Below, piece by piece: positions 1-5,790 of a stretch of 8,216 nucleotides of DNA; positions within the stretch are counted from its first letter, which is position 1, and the number at the start of each line of letters is the position of its first letter. The notes under the pieces were generated by a model that saw only the letters and a list, made by a program, of their open reading frames with translations, did no database searches and was not told the DNA's origin. The position numbers and the translations under genes were made by a program. Source of the stretch: Deltaproteobacteria bacterium RBG_13_52_11 (lineage in GTDB: Bacteria > Desulfobacterota > B13-G15 > RBG-16-54-18); the NCBI GenBank assembly GCA_001797745.1, contig MGQF01000028.1:1-8216 (forward strand), in the 5' to 3' direction.

Positions 1-1
1 T

Positions 2-190
2 GTCCTCGACACGGTGCAAGACCTGACTGGAATTAAACCCGGCGAAACAGACCTGGATTTGAAGTTCAGCCTGCAGACCGTTAACTGCCTCGGCTGCTGT
101 GCTTTAGGACCGGTGATAGAAATCGATGGGAAGACTCACGGTAAGATGGCGCCATCCAAGGCAGCAGAGGTATTAAAAAACTATGAATAG
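2..190 (+). CDS. nuoE: NuoE-like [2Fe-2S] thioredoxin-fold subunit, 3' end only
   Basis: This is the last 62 codons of a gene that starts upstream of the window, read in frame from base 2 and ending at TAG 188-190. The end carries VNCLGCCALGP followed by VIEIDGKTHGKM, the second half of the [2Fe-2S] site of the NuoE/24-kDa family (family pattern: Cys pair upstream, then C-x3-C with ALGP). The first Cys pair lies outside the window. In this family the subunit passes electrons to or from the NuoF-type flavoprotein encoded next. The stop codon runs into the AGGA that serves as ribosome binding site of the next gene, 9 bases downstream, so the two are surely co-transcribed and probably translationally coupled. 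It could equally be named hndA, hydC or bamG; the C-terminus does not separate these paralogues. Confidence 0.88.
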   Translation, partial: VLDTVQDLTGIKPGETDLDLKFSLQTVNCLGCCALGPVIEIDGKTHGKMAPSKAAEVLKNYE

Positions 191-199
191 GATAACATT

Positions 200-2128
200 A
201 TGCCGCGGATAAATTCACCCGCTGAATTGGAAGAACTCAGGAAAGGGATCTTGTCGAAAAGAGACCCGAATAAACCTTGTATCACACTCTGTTCCGGATC
301 TGCGTGCAATGCTTCCAGTAGTGGAGAAGTCGCTACGGCTATTGAAGAGGAGATTAAGAAACAGGGCTTAAGTGATTCGGTGGACATCAGGAGGACTGGT
401 TGCCATGGTTTTTGTGAGAGGGGTCCTATTATAGTCATTCACCCTGAGGAAATATGTTATTTTAATATAGAGCCTAAGGATGTTCCCGAACTTATCTCCG
501 AGACTATAAAGGAGAAGAGGGTCGTAGAGCGTTTACTCTATACCGACCCCAGCACCAATGAAAAGATAATTCATGAATCAGAAATCCCTTTCTACAAGTA
601 CCAGGAGCGGATTGTTTTCGGTTCCAACAGTACTATTGATCCTAAGAGCATTGACGACTATCTGGCCATCGGCGGTTATTCCGCGTTAGCCAAGGCCCTT
701 TCCGGGATGACCTCCGAGCAGGTATTGGGGGAAGTCAAAAAAGCCAACCTGAGAGGGAGGGGAGGCGGCGGCTTTCCCGCAGGGAGCAAGTGGGAGGGAT
801 CCCGCAACGCCCCCGGCGAAATTAAATATGTGATCGTCAACGCAGACGAGGGGGACCCTGGAGCGTATATGGACAGGAGCCTTCTCGAGGGGAATCCTCA
901 CGCAGTTCTCGAGGGATTGACCATAGGGGCCTATGCCGTCGGCTCCCATGAGGGCTATATTTATGTTCGACAGGAATACCCCTTAGCGGTAGAGAACGTG
1001 TTTACCGCCATCAAGCAGGCAGAGGAGTATGGTCTTCTTGGAAAAAATATCCTTGGCTCAGGCTTTGATTTCACTGTTAAGGTGCATCAGGGAGCCGGCG
1101 CTTTTGTCTGCGGTGAATCAACTGCTCTGATGACGGCATTGGAAGGCAGGGCAGGAGAGCCCAGGCCGAAGTATATCCGCTCCAACATCGTGGGCCTTTG
1201 GGGTAGACCCAGCGTTTTGAATAATGTTGAGACATGGGCTAATGTGCCGCTGATCATCAATAAGGGCGCTGACTGGTTTACTCAATTTGGAACTGATACC
1301 AGCAAGGGCACGAAGATTTTCTCCCTCGTCGGTAAGATAACCAATACCGGCCTTGTGGAAGTACCCATGGGCACGCCCCTGAGAGATATTATCTTCAAGA
1401 TAGGCGGTGGAATCCCTGGTGGCAAGAAGTTCAAAGCAGTGCAGACCGGGGGACCGTCTGGAGGATGTATCCCTGAGGAACTGCTGGATTTGCCGGTTGG
1501 TTTTGACGAACTCACCAAGGCCGGTTCAATGATGGGGTCAGGCGGGATGATTGTAATGGATGAAGATACCTGCATGGTTGATGTGGCCAGGTACTTCCTC
1601 GACTTTCTCACTGATGAATCCTGCGGCAAATGTGTCCCATGCCGTGAAGGCATGAGGCAGATGCTTAAGATTCTCACGAATATCACCCAGGGTAAGGGGA
1701 AAGAGGGCGACATCGAGCTTTTGGAGGAGCTGTCCGAGACAGCCATAGAAGCCGCCCTTTGTGCTTTAGGTAAGAGTTCCCCTAACCCCTTTCTCAGCAC
1801 ATTAAAATACTTTCGAGATGAGTATGAGGCACACGTCAAGGAGAAGAGGTGCCCGGCCCTTTCCTGCAAGGAGCTGATCGCGTACCATATTGACCCGAGT
1901 AAGTGCCAGGCCTGTATGATGTGCCTTAAGAAGTGCCCTGCCGAGGCGATTGACGGTGGCAAAAACCGGATAAGTGTAATTGACCAGGAAAAATGCACAA
2001 AGTGCGGAACGTGCTTTGAAGTTTGTCCCCCTAAATTTCGTGCGGTGACAAAGATTTCCGGCGAGCCTGTGCCGCCTCCTATTCCTGAAGAAGCGAGAAC
2101 GATAGTCAGGGAGAGTAAACAAAAATGA
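200..2128 (+). CDS. nuoF: NuoF-like NADH-oxidising flavoprotein with N-terminal [2Fe-2S] and C-terminal 2[4Fe-4S] domains
   Basis: A 642-residue cytoplasmic flavoprotein expected to oxidise NADH through FMN and pass electrons along FeS clusters. Visible in order: a thioredoxin-like [2Fe-2S] domain (Cys31, Cys36, Cys68, Cys72); the NADH/FMN core with GRGGGGFPAG at 186-195, NADEGDPGAY near 214 and GAGAFVCGESTAL near 298; an SLBB-like segment; the N3-type [4Fe-4S] site CGKCVPC (Cys475, 478, 481) with Cys521; and a C-terminal ferredoxin domain with two CxxCxxCxxxCP motifs (Cys569-579 and Cys599-609). This long architecture is that of HndC/HydB/BamH-type proteins; NuoF of respiratory complex I lacks both end domains. 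The start at ATG 200 has AGGA at 189-192. The 3' end overlaps the next gene in an ATGA. An electron-bifurcating or reverse-transfer role feeding ferredoxin is inferred from context only. Confidence 0.95.
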   Translation: MPRINSPAELEELRKGILSKRDPNKPCITLCSGSACNASSSGEVATAIEEEIKKQGLSDSVDIRRTGCHGFCERGPIIVIHPEEICYFNIEPKDVPELISETIKEKRVVERLLYTDPSTNEKIIHESEIPFYKYQERIVFGSNSTIDPKSIDDYLAIGGYSALAKALSGMTSEQVLGEVKKANLRGRGGGGFPAGSKWEGSRNAPGEIKYVIVNADEGDPGAYMDRSLLEGNPHAVLEGLTIGAYAVGSHEGYIYVRQEYPLAVENVFTAIKQAEEYGLLGKNILGSGFDFTVKVHQGAGAFVCGESTALMTALEGRAGEPRPKYIRSNIVGLWGRPSVLNNVETWANVPLIINKGADWFTQFGTDTSKGTKIFSLVGKITNTGLVEVPMGTPLRDIIFKIGGGIPGGKKFKAVQTGGPSGGCIPEELLDLPVGFDELTKAGSMMGSGGMIVMDEDTCMVDVARYFLDFLTDESCGKCVPCREGMRQMLKILTNITQGKGKEGDIELLEELSETAIEAALCALGKSSPNPFLSTLKYFRDEYEAHVKEKRCPALSCKELIAYHIDPSKCQACMMCLKKCPAEAIDGGKNRISVIDQEKCTKCGTCFEVCPPKFRAVTKISGEPVPPPIPEEARTIVRESKQK

Positions 2129-2739
2129 GTGAAATCCTTTTGCAGATTGATGGAAAAGAAGTTAGAGCAAAGGAAGGAATGACCCTTTTAGAGGCAGCAC
2201 AAGAGGTGGAAATATCGATTCCGACGCTTTGTCATCACGAGAAATTAGAACCTTATGGAGGTTGCCGACTTTGCACGGTAGAAGTAGAAAGTCGCGGCTG
2301 GACAAGACTCGTTGTTGCCTGCGTTTACCCGGTAGAAAAAAATTTGGTCGTAAGAACCAGATCTGAAAAGGTAGATAGAATTCGCAAAATGATCCTGCAG
2401 CTATTGCTGGCTCATGCTCCGGATGCTTTTGATTTGCAGGATTTGGCTCAAGAGTATGGAGCAGACAAAGACCGTTTTGAAAAAGAGGCCTCATTTTGCA
2501 TTCATTGTGGTCTATGCGTAAGATACTGTGCTGAGGTCAAGAAGAAGAACGCTGTTGGATTTGTTGACAGAGGAATAAGGAAAGAGATCAGTTTCATTCC
2601 GGAGATAGCCTCTAAGGAGTGTTGGAACTGCAAAGAATGTTTTCCGCTTTGCCCTACAGAGGCACTACAAGCAGCTTTCGTTTTAACCAAAGCGCTCGCG
2701 TTTCCCTCACCTTCTTTCGAACCCGCGTCAGAGGAATAG
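2125..2739 (+). CDS. Compact NuoG-like FeS subunit ([2Fe-2S] plus two [4Fe-4S])
   Basis: A 204-residue electron-transfer protein related to the N-terminus of NuoG and of [FeFe]-hydrogenase HydA. Residues 1-80 are a plant-type ferredoxin domain with Cys36, Cys47, Cys50 and Cys66. Two [4Fe-4S] motifs follow: CIHCGLCVRYC (Cys125, 128, 131, 135) and CWNCKECFPLCP (Cys166, 169, 172, 176). The His-Cys3 cluster segment of true NuoG, which would sit around residues 96-112, has no cysteines, and there is no molybdopterin or H-cluster domain. The protein is therefore a short FeS wire, as in HndA-D/HydABC- or BamI-type modules. The start overlaps the upstream stop (ATGA), with AGGGAG at 2108-2113. With the two preceding genes it makes a complete NuoEFG-type NADH module. 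Which protein accepts its electrons cannot be read from the sequence; the ferredoxin encoded downstream is the natural candidate. Confidence 0.92.
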   Translation: MSEILLQIDGKEVRAKEGMTLLEAAQEVEISIPTLCHHEKLEPYGGCRLCTVEVESRGWTRLVVACVYPVEKNLVVRTRSEKVDRIRKMILQLLLAHAPDAFDLQDLAQEYGADKDRFEKEASFCIHCGLCVRYCAEVKKKNAVGFVDRGIRKEISFIPEIASKECWNCKECFPLCPTEALQAAFVLTKALAFPSPSFEPASEE

Positions 2740-2746
2740 GCGACGA

Positions 2747-2863
2747 TTAATACTCTTCCAGGACGGAATTAACATACTGGTTCGCCTGTTCCGTCAGCAG
2801 TTCATGATACTGGTCGAAGAGGTCCGTCGCCTCGGACCGCAGCCAGTTGTCCTCGTATACCAT
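2747..2863 (-). pseudogene. Short opposite-strand open segment, possible C-terminal gene fragment
   Basis: On the minus strand an open stretch runs from an in-frame TGA near 2884 to TAA at 2747-2749. From the only ATG (2861-2863) it encodes 38 residues, beginning MVYEDNWLRSEATDL and ending in NSVLEEY. Its composition (acidic, amphipathic, helix-like) resembles the C-terminal tail of a real protein more than the + strand reading of the same bases does. I see no ribosome binding site and do not recognise the family. Its upstream limit falls almost exactly where homology to the benzoyl-CoA-reductase-type fragment begins on the + strand (about 2880), which suggests a rearrangement joint. It is best treated as a displaced gene end; it could also be chance. 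Confidence 0.35.
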
Positions 2864-2878
2864 TATAGATGGAATATA

Positions 2879-3365
2879 GACTCAGAAATAGGAAGCTATT
2901 TCGTCAAGATGGTCGAATCCCTGGGCGCCAAGTTCGTCATCGACGACCACTGCACCGGGACCCGCTATTTCTGGAATGAGGTCATTCCGGGCAAGGATCG
3001 GCTTATGGCTATTGCCAATCGATACTGTGACCGTGTACCATGTCTTCTGGCTCTTGGCAGAAGGTGAGTTGAAAGGCAAGCAGATGTGGACCCCCTTTTA
3101 TGGCGCGAAATACAAAAACGACCTCGTAACGAAGATCGCCAAGCAGTGGAAGTGTGACGCGGCGAGAATACACCTCAATCGCGGCTGTGAAGGAACGGCC
3201 CAGCACCAGATGCAGATGAGGCTCGCCGTGCAGAAGCTGGGTCTCCCCACCATGACCTTTGAGGGTAATATGGCGGATGAGAGGGAGTTTGACGAGGGTA
3301 AGGCGCAGAGGATGATAGATCTCTTCATAACCGAGACCTTGGGGCGCAAAGAGGTGAAAGACTAA
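2879..3365 (+). pseudogene. bzdO: Benzoyl-CoA reductase / HgdB-type catalytic subunit remnant, N-terminally truncated and frameshifted
   Basis: Two adjoining reading frames carry the C-terminal third of 2-hydroxyglutaryl-CoA-dehydratase/benzoyl-CoA-reductase-type catalytic subunits (usually about 380-440 residues). The first, frame 2 from about 2879 to TGA 3065-3067, has FVKMVESLGAKFVIDDHCTG followed by TRYFW and ends near DRVPC; the Cys in HCTGTRYF is the family's cluster-ligand region. The second, frame 3 from about 3033 to TAA 3363-3365, has HVFWLLAEGE, WTPFYGAKYK, LNRGCEG and EGNMADEREFD. The switch needs a +1 shift near 3030-3045. About 230-260 N-terminal residues expected for the family are absent, replaced by unrelated sequence upstream of 2879. 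By family alignment from memory the two pieces may overlap in position, so this may be a fusion of two different subunits (bzdN-like and bzdO-like). The symbol rests on its place directly before two activase genes. A functional product is unlikely. Confidence 0.7.
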
Positions 3366-3384
3366 CGATATCAAGAATGATAAA

Positions 3385-3391
3385 AAGGAGG
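3385..3391 (+). promoter_or_regulatory. Strong Shine-Dalgarno of the first activase gene
   Basis: AAGGAGG lies 5 bases before ATG 3397. It is the best ribosome binding site in the window and fixes the start of the activase gene, which therefore remains well equipped for translation although the catalytic gene just upstream is broken. Confidence 0.85.
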
Positions 3392-3396
3392 CTAAC

Positions 3397-4170
3397 ATGA
3401 TATCTGCAGGCATAGATGTAGGTGGCAAGAATCTACATATCGTCATAATGAAGGATGGTAAGGTAGTAGCAAAGGGAGCAGGGCCGACAGGGATACAAAA
3501 GGCTCAAGCTGCGGAAAAGTTGTATGATGAGGTGCTTGCAAAGGCAGGCCTCAAGCGTGGCGATGTCGAGCGAGTGGTTGCGACGGGGAGCGCTGGCAAG
3601 CGCGTTGCTTTCGCAGGTGGCTATATACCTGATGCTGCTGCCGATGCCAGGGGGATCAATAAACTCTTTCCTTCGGTCAGGACCGTCATTGATGTAGGGG
3701 CGGAGGAGGGGAGGGCAATTAAGGTGAGCCCCGAAGGCAAAGTCGAGGACTTTGCCTTAAATGAGAAGTGCGCAGCGGGAACAGGCACCTTTACCGAGGC
3801 CATGGCCAGGGCGCTGGAGATCACCGTTGAAGAAATGGCGAAGATTTCCATGACGTCAACTAAATCGATTCCGATGAATGCACAGTGCGCCGTCTTTGGT
3901 GAGTCCGAGGTGGTCTCGCTGATCCACCAGAAGACGCAGAAACCCGATATCGCCCGGGCAGTGCATGATGCTATTGCAGGAAGGGTTGCATCAGTAGCCC
4001 GCATCGTGGGTCTGGAAAAGGACGTAGCCATGGTTGGCGGCATGGCGAACAACGCCGGCTTTGTTGATTCACTAAAAAGGGATACGGGCATGGATATTAA
4101 AGTGCCCGAAGACCCTGACTATGTCGGTGCTCTCGGTGCGGCAGTTGCCGGAGTGACTGCTGTGGAATAG
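3397..4170 (+). CDS. bzdP: Class I benzoyl-CoA reductase activase-type ATPase, small subunit (BzdP/BcrD/HgdC family)
   Basis: A 257-residue ASKHA-fold ATPase of the BadF/BadG/BcrA/BcrD/HgdC family. These proteins form a dimer bridged by one [4Fe-4S] cluster and use ATP to push a low-potential electron from ferredoxin into the catalytic subunits. The phosphate-1 loop is GIDVGGKNLHIVI (5-17). The two cluster ligands are Cys125 in NEKCAAGTGTF and Cys164 in NAQCAVFGESEV. The adenosine region is MVGGMANNAGF (212-222), and DYVGALGAA follows near the end. The phosphate-2 region reads DVGAEEGRA (99-107) where the partner encoded downstream has DMGGQDCKA, an asymmetry that suggests the two are non-equivalent halves of a heterodimer. 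Length fits the family. After the TAG stop the frame stays open for 17 more lysine/glutamate-rich codons. The order activase-activase-ferredoxin supports bzdP over hgdC, but other BadF-type enzymes (aryl-CoA or 2-hydroxyacyl-CoA systems) are possible. Confidence 0.88.
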   Translation: MISAGIDVGGKNLHIVIMKDGKVVAKGAGPTGIQKAQAAEKLYDEVLAKAGLKRGDVERVVATGSAGKRVAFAGGYIPDAAADARGINKLFPSVRTVIDVGAEEGRAIKVSPEGKVEDFALNEKCAAGTGTFTEAMARALEITVEEMAKISMTSTKSIPMNAQCAVFGESEVVSLIHQKTQKPDIARAVHDAIAGRVASVARIVGLEKDVAMVGGMANNAGFVDSLKRDTGMDIKVPEDPDYVGALGAAVAGVTAVE

Positions 4171-4212
4171 GTCAAGGCGAAGGTGTTAGAAAAGGAAACA
4201 GTCTCAGAAGGA

Positions 4213-4232
4213 AAGGCCTCATAAGGCCTTAT
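4213..4232 (+). repeat. Small inverted repeat between the two activase genes
   Basis: AAGGCC (4213-4218) and GGCCTT (4225-4230) can pair around a 6-base loop, and ATAAGGCCTTAT (4221-4232) is itself a perfect 12-base palindrome. It sits in the 82-base gap about 10 bases before the ribosome binding site (GAGGTG, 4242-4247) of the second activase. No T-run follows, so it is not an intrinsic terminator. It might mark an RNA processing or stability element, or be chance. Confidence 0.35.
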
Positions 4233-4252
4233 AATATCAAAGAGGTGCAACG

Positions 4253-5185
4253 ATGGCAGCGGAAGAGAAGAAACAGGAATTTTGGAGATGGCCGGAGGGC
4301 ATTTGGGTAAATCCGGATATCGACTGGGAAAAGGGTAAGTTTATCACGGCAGGGGTTGATGTGGGTTCAGTCAGCACACAGGCCGTGGTGATGGTTGACG
4401 GAGAGATCTATTCATTTGGTAACACGCGTACCGGCTCGGATAGCCCTGACAGCGCTCGTAAAGGCATGGGTATAGCCTTGGGAAAGACCGATATGAAGGT
4501 GGACAACATCGACTACTGCATTGGAACCGGTTATGGTAGGGTAAACGTGCCGATGGCCCAGCAGGCAATAACCGAGATCGCTTGTCATGCCCGTGGAGCT
4601 AACTATATGTACGGGCCAGAGGTCAGGACCGTAATGGACATGGGTGGCCAAGACTGCAAGGCCATCGGAGTTGATGACAGAGGTAAAGTGCTCAACTTTA
4701 TGATGAACGATAAGTGCGCCGCAGGCACTGGCAGGGGAATGGAGGTGTTTGCCGACCTCATCAGGGTGCCTGTGTGGGAGATAGGACCGCGATCCTTCCA
4801 GATCAAGCAGGAGCCCACGATGATAAGCAGTACCTGCGTGGTTTTCGCCAAGTCCGAGGTAGTCGGCTTGTTGGAGCAGGGGATGCCTGAGAACGACATC
4901 ATGGCTGCGTACTGCTCAGCCATGGCCCACCGTATTATAGAGCTTCTGAACCGTCTGGGCGTGCAGGAAAAATTCGTCATCACCGGCGGCATTGCCAAGA
5001 ATGAAGGGGTTGTGAAGAGGCTGGAAAAGGAACTGGGTATAAAAAATATGGAAAAAGCGTGGTATAAAAAAGAGATGCGCGATAAAGTCCCCTTTGACAC
5101 CCAGATCGCCGGTGCTATAGGCGCGGCCATGTTCGGCTTCGCCATGTTGGAGCGTGGAAAGGTCAAGAGCGCTCGGAAGGCATAG
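4253..5185 (+). CDS. bzdQ: Class I benzoyl-CoA reductase activase-type ATPase, large subunit (BzdQ/BcrA/BadF family)
   Basis: A 310-residue ASKHA ATPase, the second half of the predicted heterodimeric activase. A charged and Trp-rich N-terminal extension of about 30 residues (with FWRWPEGIW) precedes the core. The phosphate-1 loop is GVDVGSVSTQAVV (34-46), phosphate-2 is DMGGQDCKAIG (129-139), the cluster ligands are Cys155 in NDKCAAGTGRG and Cys195 in SSTCVVFAKSEVV, and the adenosine motif is VITGGIAKNEGVV (242-254). All motifs are intact. The start at ATG 4253 has GAGGTG 5 bases upstream. The N-terminal extension and length match the larger activase of Azoarcus-type Bzd enzymes, and a ferredoxin gene follows 7 bases after the stop, as bzdM follows bzdQ. 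Expected role: ATP-dependent electron transfer from ferredoxin to the ring-reducing subunits. The substrate could be another aryl-CoA. Confidence 0.9.
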   Translation: MAAEEKKQEFWRWPEGIWVNPDIDWEKGKFITAGVDVGSVSTQAVVMVDGEIYSFGNTRTGSDSPDSARKGMGIALGKTDMKVDNIDYCIGTGYGRVNVPMAQQAITEIACHARGANYMYGPEVRTVMDMGGQDCKAIGVDDRGKVLNFMMNDKCAAGTGRGMEVFADLIRVPVWEIGPRSFQIKQEPTMISSTCVVFAKSEVVGLLEQGMPENDIMAAYCSAMAHRIIELLNRLGVQEKFVITGGIAKNEGVVKRLEKELGIKNMEKAWYKKEMRDKVPFDTQIAGAIGAAMFGFAMLERGKVKSARKA

Positions 5186-5192
5186 AGATCAC

Positions 5193-5450
5193 ATGATAGC
5201 GAATTACGGCTTCAAGGATGGTTCTGGTGACTGGTATGTCACCATTGATACCGATAAGTGTAACGGCTGCGGCATATGTGTCGAGACCTGTCCGGCGCAT
5301 GCCCTGGAGGTAGCGGAAGATGAATACGATCCCATTGGGGAAGAACAATTCGCCAGAGTAGTAATGGAGGAGCGCAAGAAGATTAGATATACGTGCGCTC
5401 CTTGCAAGCCCGGTTTCGGTACAGACCCCCCCCTGTGTAGTTGCTTGTGA
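5193..5450 (+). CDS. bzdM: 2[4Fe-4S] ferredoxin, second cluster region frameshifted at a poly-C run
   Basis: As written the frame gives 85 residues from ATG 5193. An in-frame ATG at 5154 would overlap the upstream gene; I prefer 5193, because the family begins shortly before WYVTIDTDKC. The first cluster motif CNGCGICVETCP (residues 24-35) is complete. The second starts as CAPCKPG but ends prematurely as DPPLCSCL. Dropping one C from the eight-C run at 5426-5433 opens another frame reading PPCVVACEPGAIS, the expected close of the second cluster (C-x2-C-x9-C-x3-C-E-P), and it continues to TAA 5515-5517. The intended gene is therefore 5193-5517, about 107 residues. The protein would be the ferredoxin that feeds the activase, matching bzdM after bzdQ. 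Mutation, sequencing error or a +1 slip on CCC-C could each explain the break. The ribosome binding site is weak; coupling to the gene 7 bases upstream is likely. Confidence 0.8.
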   Translation: MIANYGFKDGSGDWYVTIDTDKCNGCGICVETCPAHALEVAEDEYDPIGEEQFARVVMEERKKIRYTCAPCKPGFGTDPPLCSCL

Positions 5451-5567
5451 GCCAGGAGCTATCTCTCTCTCAGATGGGAGGAAGCGTTTGTACGGTCAAG
5501 AGTAATCTCGATTAAGCTCGCCACGATTAACAATGCGATAGTCTCTCGAGGCGGCTGGAGGTCCTTT

Positions 5568-5603
5568 TTCATTTAGTGTATTGGTTTTAACACTGAAAAT
5601 GAA
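5568..5603. repeat. Imperfect inverted repeat downstream of the ferredoxin gene
   Basis: TTCATTTAGTGT (5568-5579) pairs with ACACTGAAAATGAA (5590-5603) over 12 base pairs with a 2-base bulge and a 10-base loop. There are T residues on its 5' side (5564-5569) but no T-run after it on the + strand, so it is not a textbook terminator for the upstream genes. It may still act as a weak transcript end or a 3' stabilising hairpin. Confidence 0.4.
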
Positions 5604-5690
5604 ATGGATACAGCGTGATATCCGTTCTTCCCCAGAATAAGTCCCGTGTAACGAGAGGTTTTAAATAAAGCTCTGATTTTATTTTTTTGC

Positions 5691-5719
5691 TTGACAATAA
5701 ATGGCCCTTACACTAACCT
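5691..5719 (+). promoter_or_regulatory. Sigma70-type promoter for the LysM gene
   Basis: A perfect -35 TTGACA (5691-5696) is followed after 17 bases by TAACCT (5714-5719), which keeps the three most conserved -10 positions (T1, A2, T6). A T-rich tract (5676-5688) precedes the -35, as in UP-like elements. Predicted start is near 5726, giving a leader of about 65 bases to the GTG at 5791. The -10 box is the weaker part of the call. Confidence 0.55.
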
Positions 5720-5790
5720 TGATTTTGTTTTAATCATTACAAAAATATGTTGTTTAATCAAAAATATCAACTTTCGAAGAGAGGCATCTG

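Larger units (their letters stand above)
5518..5790. other. Non-coding boundary between catabolic and housekeeping blocks
   Basis: No convincing coding frame is seen here on either strand. The stretch becomes AT-rich from about 5640 and contains an imperfect hairpin (5568-5603) and a promoter (5691-5719). It separates the reductase genes from the LysM-dprA-topA group, so it should hold the end of one transcription unit and the start of the next. No tRNA, CRISPR, integrase site or transposon end was recognised. Confidence 0.6.

Noticed and set aside
1282..1998. Long minus-strand open frame (238 codons) inside the NuoF-like gene
   Set aside because: It lies wholly opposite a gene with complete cofactor motifs, has no ribosome binding site and gives a Ser/Pro-rich protein with no recognisable motif; it is a shadow of codon bias.
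2804..2878. Plus-strand ATG at 2804 as the real start of the reductase fragment
   Set aside because: There is no ribosome binding site, and the first 25 or so residues do not resemble the family; the minus-strand reading of these bases looks more protein-like.
3056..3070. TGA at 3065-3067 read as selenocysteine, avoiding a frameshift
   Set aside because: Reading through TGA stays in frame 2, whereas the homologous sequence continues in frame 3; recoding the stop does not restore the protein.
4603..5166. Minus-strand open frame (187 codons) opposite the large activase
   Set aside because: It mirrors conserved activase codons, and its Pro/Ser/Ile-rich product matches nothing recognisable.
5663..5688. 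AAATAAA...TTTATTT hairpin followed by T residues as a terminator
   Set aside because: The stem is only A/T pairs, too weak for an intrinsic terminator, and it lies just before the -35 box, where an AT-rich tract is expected anyway.
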